DNA of 64,000 bases, taken from Saccharicrinis sp. UBA6048 (lineage in GTDB: Bacteria > Bacteroidota > Bacteroidia > Bacteroidales > Marinilabiliaceae). Location of the stretch: contig DIYS01000073.1 in assembly GCA_002429115.1 (NCBI GenBank), forward strand, positions 1 through 64,000, written 5' to 3'. The position numbers were made by a program, and so were the translations under genes. Under the pieces are notes generated by a model. That model was not told where the DNA came from and did no database searches. It saw only the letters and a program-made list of their open reading frames with translations. Position 1 is the first letter of the stretch. Every line of letters starts with the position of its first letter. Below, one piece after another: positions 1 through 8,374 of the stretch.

Positions 1-129
1 ACCATTCAAAGTTGCTCTGTTTGTCTGATTTATACTTGTAACTTTCTGATAGAATAAATTTTGAATGTTTAAATAAAATAGCTAAACTTGAATATTATTA
101 ATCAATAATTAACTCAAAAACGATTAACA

Positions 130-543
130 ATGAGTATTAATTTCAAGCCTATTCCGCGAAAAAACCCAAGAGACCCGCAAGCACCAGCTAAGTACTATGC
201 TTCAATTAATTCAAAAGGTAAGAGAAATGTCCGTTATATCGCTAAGGAAATAGCTGACCGTTCGAGCCTGAACGAAATGGATATTTTGTCGGTCATCGAA
301 GGTTTTCTTCAGATTATTCCTAAAACATTAATTGACGGCTACACCATAGATCTGGGTGAATTTGGTAATATGAACCTGATTGCCAAAAGTGAAGCTGCAG
401 ATACTAAAGAAGAGCTTTCGGCCAATCATATCGAAGGCCTTAAAGTAAGCTTTAGGCCAGGCAAACTATTCAAACACGAACTGGCAGGTGCTGAATTCAC
501 AAAAATAGCCAGCCAGGAAGAAGAAGCCGTTGCCAGCGAATAA
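130..543 (+). CDS. HU-like (HU_rel family) DNA-binding protein
   Basis: A 137-residue basic protein of the histone-like HU_rel type that is common in Bacteroidota and usually present in many paralogues. The N-terminal arm (FKPIPRKNPRDP, residues 5-16) is characteristic of this subgroup. It is followed by the HU helical body (about 30-75, with the run DILSVIEGFLQIIPKTL) and the beta arm region with GEFGNM (about 76-82) and FRPGKLFK (about 108-115). It probably binds and bends DNA without strong sequence preference, in the nucleoid. The C-terminus is acidic (EEEAVASE). It stands alone and is followed by a strong hairpin, so it is monocistronic. Family assignment is firm; the target sites and physiological role are unknown. 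Confidence 0.9.
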   Translation: MSINFKPIPRKNPRDPQAPAKYYASINSKGKRNVRYIAKEIADRSSLNEMDILSVIEGFLQIIPKTLIDGYTIDLGEFGNMNLIAKSEAADTKEELSANHIEGLKVSFRPGKLFKHELAGAEFTKIASQEEEAVASE

Positions 544-1116
544 ATTATCAAGTTATTTTTAAGAATGTTCAAGATTTTATTTAAAAAAGTCTTGATGAAA
601 TTAACACAATAACTAGATTTTTTTTATAAAGGTCTAGTTATTTTTGTGTTAAAACTTAAGCCTTTTTAGAAGTAAATTCGTGGTATTTCTTATTTGTACA
701 ATTCTTTAGATCATCATATTACTTAATTCTTTGCTATGGAATTAACTTATTCTTCATTGAATTAAGATGTCTGATTAAAATCAAGAGTAGAACGATAAAA
801 ATCAATTTTCAGATTTAGACGATGCTATATCATATAGGCCTGTCTGGGTAATATTAAAGAGCTTCTATATAGCATTATTAAAATTTTTAAAAAAGGAAAG
901 GAGGTGTGAAATAACAATATAATCCTCAGAATTTAAGATACTTTAGAAGAATACTTAAAATGAGAGCCATCTCAACATCGATGGAGTAGTTCTGCCACTC
1001 AGAGCAGAAGAAAGGCACAGTACAAGTGCTTTGTGAAGAAAGTCAAATGTACTGTGCAAAATTTAATGTTACACTGCAAAGTTAATGTTTTGCGCAAGAA
1101 TTTAATTTTATCAAGA
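544..1116. other. Gene-poor spacer with inverted repeats and an SD-like motif
   Basis: About 570 bp without a credible gene. It holds the hairpin at 601-652, a 9-bp inverted repeat (atgctatat at 822-830, atatagcat at 867-875), an 11-base match to the complement of the 16S rRNA 3' end (gaaaggaggtg, 896-906) with no usable start codon after it, and a 10-bp inverted repeat (1015-1024 with 1048-1057) just before the next gene. The latter two are discussed as findings. No RNA gene family was recognised. Confidence 0.5.
601..652 (+). terminator. Hairpin downstream of the HU-like gene
   Basis: The left arm ttaacacaataactaga (601-617) pairs with tctagttat...tgtgttaa (633-652), with a three-T bulge in the right arm. 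The loop contains an eight-T run. It lies 57 bp after the stop codon and is a likely transcription terminator. Confidence 0.6.
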
Positions 1117-1878
1117 ATGACAAAAAATATTCGAATTTTAATTATAGCATTTGCATGTATAACCTTGCTTTCTGCTGGAAAAAATAGAGAATCCAATCTT
1201 ATAGGTAATTCTACTTTGGAAAAGTATAGAGTTTCTATTGTTAATGATTTAAATGAAATTGCAAAAGAAGTATTAACCGACGAGAATATTTCTGATCCAA
1301 ATGTAATGGAACTTACTGCAAGTGCTTTGAAAAATAAATATAACGACTCAAGAGCTGTTGATGCATTTTACGCTGTTTTTGAAGAGTCTCAACAGGGTAA
1401 ATCTGAAATTTGCCTTGATGAGGAATTTACTTGTGTGGAAGAATTTATGATAGCAGAAATTAATAGTGATATGCAATCAATGGAAAATGCTACCATGATG
1501 AAAGATTATTTCTCTAATAAATTTGATGAAATAGAAACAAGTGCACAACTGTCTTCAGAGGCAAGAGAACAATTGCTAATGCATATAACTCTTATGGATG
1601 TGAGCGTTGACTTTATGGCTGCTAGTGCTGGTGATGGATTTTGGTCATGGTGCATATTTTTGGGTGGAATAGAAGTTCCTAAGAGTCAGAAATGCCCAAT
1701 ATTATATGTTGAAGCTCCGGCTAAAACGAGTAAGCCTGAAAATAAATGCTGCTTGCCAATGGTTCAAATGGCTTCAACAGTACAAACTCTTTCAAATAAT
1801 AATAGGGGAATGTTAACTGTTCCAGAAGCTGTTGGAACTATTTATGCTGCTCTTATAAGTGCAGGTAATAGTAAGTAG
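1117..1878 (+). CDS. Secreted hypothetical protein
   Basis: I do not recognise this family. The reading frame opens at 1033, but the ATG at 1117 gives a better start because MTKNIRILIIAFACITLLSAG is then a signal peptide (residues 1-21), leaving about 230 exported residues. The mature part is mainly helical in character and acidic, with seven cysteines: CLDEEFTC in the middle and WCIF, KCPI and KCC in the last third, suggesting disulfides or a metal site. Codon use looks more AT-rich than in neighbouring genes. It is flanked by non-coding sequence on both sides and ends in a perfect hairpin, so it is an orphan transcription unit and may be horizontally acquired. The upstream frame 1033-1116 crosses an inverted repeat and is probably leader RNA. 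Confidence 0.6.
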   Translation: MTKNIRILIIAFACITLLSAGKNRESNLIGNSTLEKYRVSIVNDLNEIAKEVLTDENISDPNVMELTASALKNKYNDSRAVDAFYAVFEESQQGKSEICLDEEFTCVEEFMIAEINSDMQSMENATMMKDYFSNKFDEIETSAQLSSEAREQLLMHITLMDVSVDFMAASAGDGFWSWCIFLGGIEVPKSQKCPILYVEAPAKTSKPENKCCLPMVQMASTVQTLSNNNRGMLTVPEAVGTIYAALISAGNSK

Positions 1879-1893
1879 ATATATACCTAGATT

Positions 1894-1929
1894 ATACCCA
1901 AACAACGATAAGTTTCGTTGTTTGGGTAT
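1894..1929 (+). terminator. Perfect 15-bp hairpin after the secreted protein
   Basis: Arms atacccaaacaacga (1894-1908) and tcgttgtttgggtat (1915-1929) are fully complementary around a 6-nt loop, 15 bp after the stop codon. There is no long T tail, so termination may be partly structure-dependent. Confidence 0.65.
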
Positions 1930-2127
1930 CTCAATTTGAGAATGTTAAGTTTCGTTGATTAGATATTCTATTACATTTCATTTTCGGCATTGGTATCTTT
2001 ATTATGATGAAATAGAAACAATAGGTCAGAAAGAGAGAAGTGTCGATTAATATCTATCAATCGTATATTGAATTTTTAAAGTTAGCTCTGAAAACTCACC
2101 TTTGAATTGGTATTGGAAAAATCAGGA

Positions 2128-3099
2128 ATGAAAAAGTCAGTTATTATTATCATTCATATTGCCTTTTGGAGTGTTTTGCTACTCACTAAATTTGCTGTTC
2201 CATTGGCACACCAATTTTTATCGCCTGATGAACTGGGCGAAATGGTTCTTTTTACAACTTTTCTACCTCCCCTTTTTTTTTATTTAGGTTATTGGGTAAT
2301 CATGAGGATCAAATGGAAGGTTAGGCACTTATTGGCTATTATAGGGGGGGTAGCTGCTATTTATCTGGGATTATATATAAGATCAGATAAGTTATTTGCC
2401 TATGCTTTAGTACCGACTTCAGTCATTTCGTTGTATATTATCGTAGGTGCTCTATTTCGATTTTTTATTGATTGGTTTAAGAAGAAAAACGATGTTTTGG
2501 TTCTCGAAAAAGAGAATGTTGTAAGTGGCTTGGCACGATTGAAAAGTCAGGTGAACCCACATTTTTTATTTAATACTTTACACAATATTGATGCCCTCAT
2601 TTATGAAGATAAAGACAAGGCCTCTCAATCTTTGGTCAAGTTGGCCGATATGATGCGCTATATGCTAACAGATGCTAAAGCCGATTATGTTTCTTTGCAT
2701 AAAGAAATCAATCACTTAAATGATTATCTGTCATTGGAGCTTATCAGGCTCAAAAATGAAGAATTTGTAAAGTTCTCAATCAATGGCGATGACAGTGGTT
2801 ATAAGATTGCACCCATGTTATTGATTCCTTTTATTGAAAATGCCTTTAAGCACTCGGTCGATTCGGACATAGAAAATGGGATCAGAATTAAAATTAGCAT
2901 TAAGAATCGAACTTTATGTTTTAATTGCGAAAATGACTTTGATGCTTCAGAAATTGATAAAGATAAATGTCATGGGATCGGTTTAGATACCGTTAAAAAG
3001 CGATTGCAATTGATTTATAAAAATAATTATAATTTATCGATTAGATCGGAAGAGCAGGTTTTTAAAGTTAATCTTGAAATAAATCTCAATGAGAATTAA
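2128..3099 (+). CDS. LytS/YehU-type membrane sensor histidine kinase
   Basis: The kinase half of a LytTR-type two-component system. The ATG at 2128 is preferred over the in-frame TTG at 2107, because MKKSVIIIIHIAFWSVLLL then starts the first of about four transmembrane helices (residues 1-125). A short linker leads to the His_kinase domain: the phosphorylated-histidine motif NPHFLFNTLHN (about 151-161), the N-box PFIENAFKHS (about 237-246) and the G-box GIGLDTVKKRL (about 288-298). There is no large extracellular sensor domain, so the signal is probably sensed within or at the membrane. It overlaps the response-regulator gene by 11 bp, which implies translational coupling. Two GLPGLI genes and a barrel gene follow on the same strand and are the likeliest targets. 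Confidence 0.92.
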   Translation: MKKSVIIIIHIAFWSVLLLTKFAVPLAHQFLSPDELGEMVLFTTFLPPLFFYLGYWVIMRIKWKVRHLLAIIGGVAAIYLGLYIRSDKLFAYALVPTSVISLYIIVGALFRFFIDWFKKKNDVLVLEKENVVSGLARLKSQVNPHFLFNTLHNIDALIYEDKDKASQSLVKLADMMRYMLTDAKADYVSLHKEINHLNDYLSLELIRLKNEEFVKFSINGDDSGYKIAPMLLIPFIENAFKHSVDSDIENGIRIKISIKNRTLCFNCENDFDASEIDKDKCHGIGLDTVKKRLQLIYKNNYNLSIRSEEQVFKVNLEINLNEN

Positions 3100-3790
3100 T
3101 TGTATTGTTATTGAAGACGAACCCCTTGCGTTAAGGAAAATTACAGAGTTTATAAAGCAGGTTAATTACCTAAATATGCTTGAGGGTTTTACCAATGCGG
3201 TGGATGCAGTTGGTTATTTGAAAAAGAAACCAGTGGATTTGATCTTTCTCGACATTAGAATGAAAAAACTATCAGGGATTCAATTTCTGGAATCCTTACA
3301 AAAAAAACCGAACGTGATTATTACATCGGCTTACGATGAGTATGCCTTAAAAGGCTATGAATTGGATGTTGCGGACTATTTGCTGAAGCCATTTACTTTC
3401 GAAAGATTCTTAAAGTCGGTTGATAAAATTTATTCTCTAATACTTGAGAATAACAGCTCGAATGCCAACGGGTATCTTTTTATAAAAACGGAATATAGGA
3501 TCGAGAGGGTAGAGCTCGATGATATACTATACATACAGGGAATGAAGGATTATCTGCAGGTTAAAACAACAAATAAAAGCATAATGACTTTACAGACTTT
3601 TAAAAACCTGCAGGAGGTTTTACCTGTTGCTAATTTTCAGAGAGTTCATAATTCATACATCGTTTCAATTTCAAAAATTGATAGTATTGAAAGAAACAGA
3701 ATTCAAGTTGGAAAGGATTTAATTCCAATATCCGAAACATATAAAGAGAATTTTTTCGGTGTACTAAAAGAAAGGAAGGTTTTGTTATAG
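3089..3790 (+). CDS. LytTR-family response regulator
   Basis: A 233-residue response regulator. The receiver domain (1-120) has the acidic pocket IEDEP (8-12), the phospho-acceptor D55 in LIFLDIRMKK and the conserved lysine in YLLKPF (about 103). The C-terminal LytTR DNA-binding domain (about 135-233) contains RIERVELDDILYIQG and the conserved FQRVHNSYIV segment. It is cognate to the overlapping kinase. LytTR regulators bind pairs of short direct repeats roughly two helical turns apart. The next gene starts 53 bp downstream, so local regulation of the GLPGLI/barrel genes is the simplest reading, but no convincing repeat pair was found in that gap. Confidence 0.93.
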   Translation: MRINCIVIEDEPLALRKITEFIKQVNYLNMLEGFTNAVDAVGYLKKKPVDLIFLDIRMKKLSGIQFLESLQKKPNVIITSAYDEYALKGYELDVADYLLKPFTFERFLKSVDKIYSLILENNSSNANGYLFIKTEYRIERVELDDILYIQGMKDYLQVKTTNKSIMTLQTFKNLQEVLPVANFQRVHNSYIVSISKIDSIERNRIQVGKDLIPISETYKENFFGVLKERKVLL

Positions 3791-3842
3791 TAGAAATCAT
3801 GTCATTATCTACATCTAAACTCTAACAATTAAATAAATAACT

Positions 3843-4691
3843 ATGAAGAAAATTTGTATGGCACTCATTTGCTTGTGCCTGTTTGGAGCAACCACAAAAG
3901 CGCAAATGCAGGAATTGTTTATCTCCTACGATTACTCTATGCAGGATTACGAGGTGGAAAAGAAAACTTTTGAAGTGTATGCTGACCAGAAAGCTTCATT
4001 ATCGGTTTACAAGTCGGCTGCAGATATGGATGCTCTACTAAAAAAGATTCCTCAAGCTGCTGCAATTGATGCAAATTTTAAAGTTCCTGAAAAGCCGGAT
4101 ATTCTCATCTACAAAGATTATAAAAAGCAGTGTTTAGTGAGCCAGGAAAAAATTTCGGGAAGAGACTTTTATACCAAAGAGCCCATAAACCAAATGCAAT
4201 GGAAGTTAAACGGCAAGAAGAAAAAAATATTGGAATACAATTGTCAGGAAGCAACCACCAGCTTTCGCGGACGGGATTATTTAGCCTGGTTTACCACTGA
4301 AATACCTTTTAAAGCTGCCCCTTTTAAGTTTTATGGCTTACCTGGCGTCGTATTACAAATACAAACAAGCGATGGACAAATTAATATTGAAGCCACGCAG
4401 TTAAAGGTTCAAGCGCAGGCAAAGATGTTGAGCAATCCCTTTGAAGATAAGAAAACAGTGAGTTGGGACGAGTTTATAGCTATTTACAAAAAGAAGAACA
4501 AGGAAGAAAATGCAAAAAACAAGCTTATGATGCGAGAAGCCATACAGCAACGACAGGCCATGGGAATGGATGTGTCGGCAGATAAGGCTCGCTTAAACAT
4601 CAATATGGCTGAACCCCGCCTGGAGATTATTGTCAAAGAAAATGATTTGCGATATATGAAACAGCAGTTGCAGGCGGCTATGAACAATTGA
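3843..4691 (+). CDS. GLPGLI family secreted protein, copy 1
   Basis: A member of the Bacteroidota GLPGLI family, whose function is not established. A signal peptide (1-20, ending TTKAQ) is followed by a periplasmic protein. The family hallmark is FYGLPGVVLQI at about 162-172, preceded by a highly conserved block, YNCQEATTSFRGRDY, at about 133-147. The C-terminal quarter is charged and helical (KKKNKEENAKNKLMM). It is a tandem paralogue of the next gene: the block from YNCQEAT through the GLPGV motif is almost identical, while the N-terminal third and the tail diverge. The position directly after a LytS/LytTR pair and before an outer-membrane barrel suggests an envelope process controlled by that system. 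Confidence 0.88.
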   Translation: MKKICMALICLCLFGATTKAQMQELFISYDYSMQDYEVEKKTFEVYADQKASLSVYKSAADMDALLKKIPQAAAIDANFKVPEKPDILIYKDYKKQCLVSQEKISGRDFYTKEPINQMQWKLNGKKKKILEYNCQEATTSFRGRDYLAWFTTEIPFKAAPFKFYGLPGVVLQIQTSDGQINIEATQLKVQAQAKMLSNPFEDKKTVSWDEFIAIYKKKNKEENAKNKLMMREAIQQRQAMGMDVSADKARLNINMAEPRLEIIVKENDLRYMKQQLQAAMNN

Positions 4692-4778
4692 ATTTTATCC
4701 CCTGCTAATTGTAGAGTGTTCAAAGAACAGAATTGCCTATCTGTATACTTACATGTTTAGTACCGAAAATAGCAACAA

Positions 4779-5618
4779 ATGAGAAAAATATTATTAGCAG
4801 TTATTTACCTCTTTATATGGGGTTTAGTAAGTAAGGGCCAGAATCAGGAACTTTTTATTACCTATAATTATATTTCGCCCAATAAACTTGAACAAAAAGC
4901 TTTTGAAGTCACCAGCAATAAACATGCTTGCATTAGTATTTTAAAATCAGGGGTCAAAGAGGGGCAGGTGGTGAAGGCCAAAATGAAAAATGGTATGGAA
5001 ATAGATCTTCCTGTACCTCCCAAAGACAATCCGGATGTATTTGTATACAAAAACTATAACGAGCAATATTTAATTAGTCAGGATAAAGTTGCTGACAAAT
5101 ATTTTTTCACCAAAGAGCCTTTGATCCAAATGCAGTGGCAGTTGACAGGCAATACAAAAAAACTGTTGAAATACAATTGCCAGGAAGCAACAACTACTTT
5201 CCGGGGCAGGGATTATGTGGTTTATTTTACGGCTGAGCTACCCTTTAAAGCAGCGCCTTTTAAGTTTTATGGCCTGCCCGGGGTTGTTTTACAGATAAAA
5301 ACAATCGACGAGCAAATCAATATTCAGGCAAGTCGTTTAAAAGTTCAACCATCAGGCAAATCTATTCAAAATCCATTTGAGAACAAGCCAACCATCACCT
5401 GGGAAGAGTTTACTACTATTTATGCAAAGAAAGTAAAGGCACAAAACAACAAGGTGAGGTCGTTACGGGCATCGGAGATGAGTGCCGGTAAGCAAATGGG
5501 GATGGATGCCGATAAAGCAGCACTAAGTTCAGAAATGTTGGCAGAAGACCGCTTGGAAGTGATTGTAAAGGGTAATGATTGGGGGTACATAAGAAAGCCG
5601 AAAGAACAGTCAAAATAA
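4779..5618 (+). CDS. GLPGLI family secreted protein, copy 2
   Basis: A second GLPGLI protein, 279 residues, with signal peptide 1-20 (ending VSKGQ). It repeats the conserved core YNCQEATTTFRGRDY (about 132-146) and FYGLPGVVLQI (about 161-171) of its neighbour. The divergence outside the core indicates an old tandem duplication followed by specialisation rather than a recent copy. It ends 12 bp before the start of the barrel gene, so the two are very likely co-transcribed. Function is unknown; a periplasmic partner of the barrel is an inference from adjacency. Confidence 0.88.
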   Translation: MRKILLAVIYLFIWGLVSKGQNQELFITYNYISPNKLEQKAFEVTSNKHACISILKSGVKEGQVVKAKMKNGMEIDLPVPPKDNPDVFVYKNYNEQYLISQDKVADKYFFTKEPLIQMQWQLTGNTKKLLKYNCQEATTTFRGRDYVVYFTAELPFKAAPFKFYGLPGVVLQIKTIDEQINIQASRLKVQPSGKSIQNPFENKPTITWEEFTTIYAKKVKAQNNKVRSLRASEMSAGKQMGMDADKAALSSEMLAEDRLEVIVKGNDWGYIRKPKEQSK

Positions 5619-5629
5619 GGGTGTGTTAC

Positions 5630-8296
5630 ATGATGAAGAAACTATTGTTTACCTGCATTTGTATAGGCGGGTTCTTCCTGTCGGTTCAGGCACAAAAAGA
5701 GCTCACAGTAACAGGCACTATTCTTGATGAGCAAAGGCAGCCGGTACCATACATTGATGTGTTACTTACCTTAAACGATACTGTGCAGCAAATTGTGGCC
5801 TTTGCAGTGACCAATGAAGCGGGTGGCTTTAGGATTTATCATCAAACAGAGGAAGATGAGTTGCTTTTAATAACTTCGTCTTTGGCGCACCAAAAGCATC
5901 AAAAGCACCTGCTGGTGAATCAAAATACAGTGAAATATCATGAGGATATCCGGCTGAAAGAACGAACAGAATCGTTAAATGAGGTCGAAGTAAAAGCTGC
6001 AGCCCCCAAAGTGAGTATTACAAACGATACCACTGTTTTTAATCTTGAAAAACTAACCGATGGCAGTGAACGTGTTGTTGAAGATATCCTGAGAAAACTA
6101 CCCGGCGTAAGCATTGAAGATGATGGCAAAATAAAGTTTAAAGGAAAGGATGTAAAAAATGTACTACTCGATGGCGACAATCTTTTTGATGGCAGGTACA
6201 CCATTGGCACAAAAAATATTAATGCAAAACACGTTGTAGGGGTCGAAGCGGTTGAGAACTTTGAAGATAACCCTATTTTGCAAGGTTTAACACAAAACGA
6301 AAATGTGGCTTTAAACCTAAAGTTTGAAGATGGTCTGGCATTATCAGGCAATAGTACCATGGGGTACGGACACAACGATCGTTACTATTTAAATGGTACG
6401 GCCATAGCCATCACCAAAAAACTTAAGGGCTTTTCTTTTCTTACCTATAATAATATGGGGAGCAGGCGCGGTGCCAACCACTTTAGTGGGATGGATTATA
6501 TTCTGGAACAGTCTGGAAATATTAATACACAAGATCTGGATGCACCGGGATATACAGGTAATTCTAATGTGCTGCAGGAAGCCGGGAATAGTATTAAAAA
6601 TAGTGAATTTTTTGGCAGTATCAACGTATTGCCGCGGCTCTCTAAAACAGAAGTTTTACGCTTGAATATAGATGCTCTGTCAGACAATGCAGTAGAGGAG
6701 AGTAGTACCAGTACCCTTGTCAATATTGATCCTGATAATCCAATTGTTATTCAGCAATCCAATAGAAATCAAGTCAAGCCCTTGTATTTTAATACCAGGG
6801 CAATGTTCTCTTCGCATTTAAGTAAAAAAAGCTCATTGCTTACTAAAATAAAATTTTCAAGAATCAGGAATGATCATCGTCAATTAGGTGTTAGAAATGG
6901 CACTGAACAAGGTGAAAACCTCCTGTTGAAAGAGCATTTTCTTTCCAACATTACCCAATTTACGCATCGTATTACCCAAACAAGTGCATTAAAAATAGAG
7001 GGGGCGGCTGCTATTAGTGAAAAACCGGAACAGCTGGTATTATTCTCATTGGCAGATGCTAATATTGATCCTTTAGCCTCTGATTTTAAATATACACAGG
7101 CGATAAATTCTAAAAAACAAAGCCTTAAGCTTCAGGGGCATTACTACGTCAAAAGTAATTCAGGGCATAAGCTGAACCTTAATTTGGCAGCCAATTATTT
7201 TAAGAACAGCTTGCAAACATCTACAAATAATAGCGATGCACTTGAGCTTTATAACAACAATGTTGATTATACGGTTTTTCTGCCTAAACTGTCCTTTGAT
7301 TATTTTCTGGACTTTAATAAGTTGGAAATTCAACCAATGCTTTCCGGAAAATTATATAATTACATATATGATGATCATCATTTAAATACTACAAATAACA
7401 ACATGCATTTTTTGTGGGATGCCTCTTTAAAATTTAATTATCATCTTAACAACAAGCATACCCTGTCAGGAAATTATATGCACGCCAATACACCACCTGA
7501 TGAGAAATACCTGTATAGCGATTTTATTTTAAAAACCAATAGGGTATTGCAGAACAATGTATTAGACTTTAATCACTTAAGAAAAGATGAGTTTAGCCTG
7601 AGTTATTTGTATGCCGATTTATTCAGAGATATCGGTGCCGGTATTGGTTTTACCTATCGTAAAGCAGATAACGCTTACCTTTCTTACAACCAGATTAATC
7701 AGGATTTAACACGGATTACCTACCTGTTAAGGGACATGGGGAGTGAGGATAAAATCTATACCATCTCTTTGAACAAATATTTAAGTGCGCTACGATCACG
7801 CTTTAATCTAAGTGGAACATACACCAATAGTAATTATTTCAACCTGGTAAATAGTGATCAGCTTCGCACCAATACTAGTGAGATCACAAACGTTAACTTT
7901 ACTGTCAGCACTTCTTATATCTGGAAGTTCTTATTTTCCAATCAGCTAACATACATCAAAACTAATTTTGACAATCAGGAATCAACAGGTCTAAAAAATG
8001 AGAATATGACCAATAATTTTGAGCTCAGCTTTATTCCTAATGATCGCCTTGTAATGGATGCTAACTTAAATTATAACATTCCTGATATCCATAAATCAGG
8101 AAACAGAATATTAACCGTAGATGCATCAGTAGCATATGAAAATAAGAAAAGAACAATTACTTACAGACTGGAAGGAAAAAACCTGTTGAATAACCAAAGT
8201 CAGTATAGTGTTATAAACACGGACTATTCAACTACCAGGAGCACCAATTCTTTGTTTGAGCGATACTTTTTATTGACTGTAGGTTTCCGTTTTTAG
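5630..8296 (+). CDS. TonB-receptor-like outer-membrane barrel with CarboxypepD_reg-like domain
   Basis: About 888 residues. The frame opens at 5579 inside the previous gene, but the paired ATGs at 5630 and 5633 precede a clear signal peptide (MMKKLLFTCICIGGFFLSVQAQ). The mature N-terminus is a carboxypeptidase-like regulatory domain (about 23-110: VTGTILDEQRQPVPYIDV...). A plug-like domain follows, with ILRKLPGVSIEDDGKIKFKG at about 150-170 and VLLDGDNLFDGRY. The remaining 600-plus residues show the alternating aromatic pattern of a beta barrel and end in VGFRF, a typical assembly signal. No TonB box was identified, so it may be a receptor or a non-canonical barrel. The type is often found near GLPGLI genes; the substrate is unknown. 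Confidence 0.87.
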   Translation: MMKKLLFTCICIGGFFLSVQAQKELTVTGTILDEQRQPVPYIDVLLTLNDTVQQIVAFAVTNEAGGFRIYHQTEEDELLLITSSLAHQKHQKHLLVNQNTVKYHEDIRLKERTESLNEVEVKAAAPKVSITNDTTVFNLEKLTDGSERVVEDILRKLPGVSIEDDGKIKFKGKDVKNVLLDGDNLFDGRYTIGTKNINAKHVVGVEAVENFEDNPILQGLTQNENVALNLKFEDGLALSGNSTMGYGHNDRYYLNGTAIAITKKLKGFSFLTYNNMGSRRGANHFSGMDYILEQSGNINTQDLDAPGYTGNSNVLQEAGNSIKNSEFFGSINVLPRLSKTEVLRLNIDALSDNAVEESSTSTLVNIDPDNPIVIQQSNRNQVKPLYFNTRAMFSSHLSKKSSLLTKIKFSRIRNDHRQLGVRNGTEQGENLLLKEHFLSNITQFTHRITQTSALKIEGAAAISEKPEQLVLFSLADANIDPLASDFKYTQAINSKKQSLKLQGHYYVKSNSGHKLNLNLAANYFKNSLQTSTNNSDALELYNNNVDYTVFLPKLSFDYFLDFNKLEIQPMLSGKLYNYIYDDHHLNTTNNNMHFLWDASLKFNYHLNNKHTLSGNYMHANTPPDEKYLYSDFILKTNRVLQNNVLDFNHLRKDEFSLSYLYADLFRDIGAGIGFTYRKADNAYLSYNQINQDLTRITYLLRDMGSEDKIYTISLNKYLSALRSRFNLSGTYTNSNYFNLVNSDQLRTNTSEITNVNFTVSTSYIWKFLFSNQLTYIKTNFDNQESTGLKNENMTNNFELSFIPNDRLVMDANLNYNIPDIHKSGNRILTVDASVAYENKKRTITYRLEGKNLLNNQSQYSVINTDYSTTRSTNSLFERYFLLTVGFRF

Positions 8297-8374
8297 CAAT
8301 AGCAGTAGGTTTAAGAATGTATTTGTCTGAAAAACCTTAACTATAAAAAAGGATATTAATTTTTAGAGAAAACA

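Noticed and set aside
896..960. Small peptide gene behind the anti-16S sequence
   Set aside because: The only nearby start (gtg) is followed immediately by a stop, and the next ATG (960) is too distant and encodes nine residues.
1033..1116. Longer N-terminus of the orphan secreted protein
   Set aside because: It would place 28 residues, including two cysteines and several lysines, in front of a good signal peptide, and crosses an inverted repeat; the ATG at 1117 is better.
5938..6375. 145-residue minus-strand frame inside the barrel gene
   Set aside because: Serine/threonine/proline-rich antisense shadow; the plus-strand barrel protein has clear domains across it.
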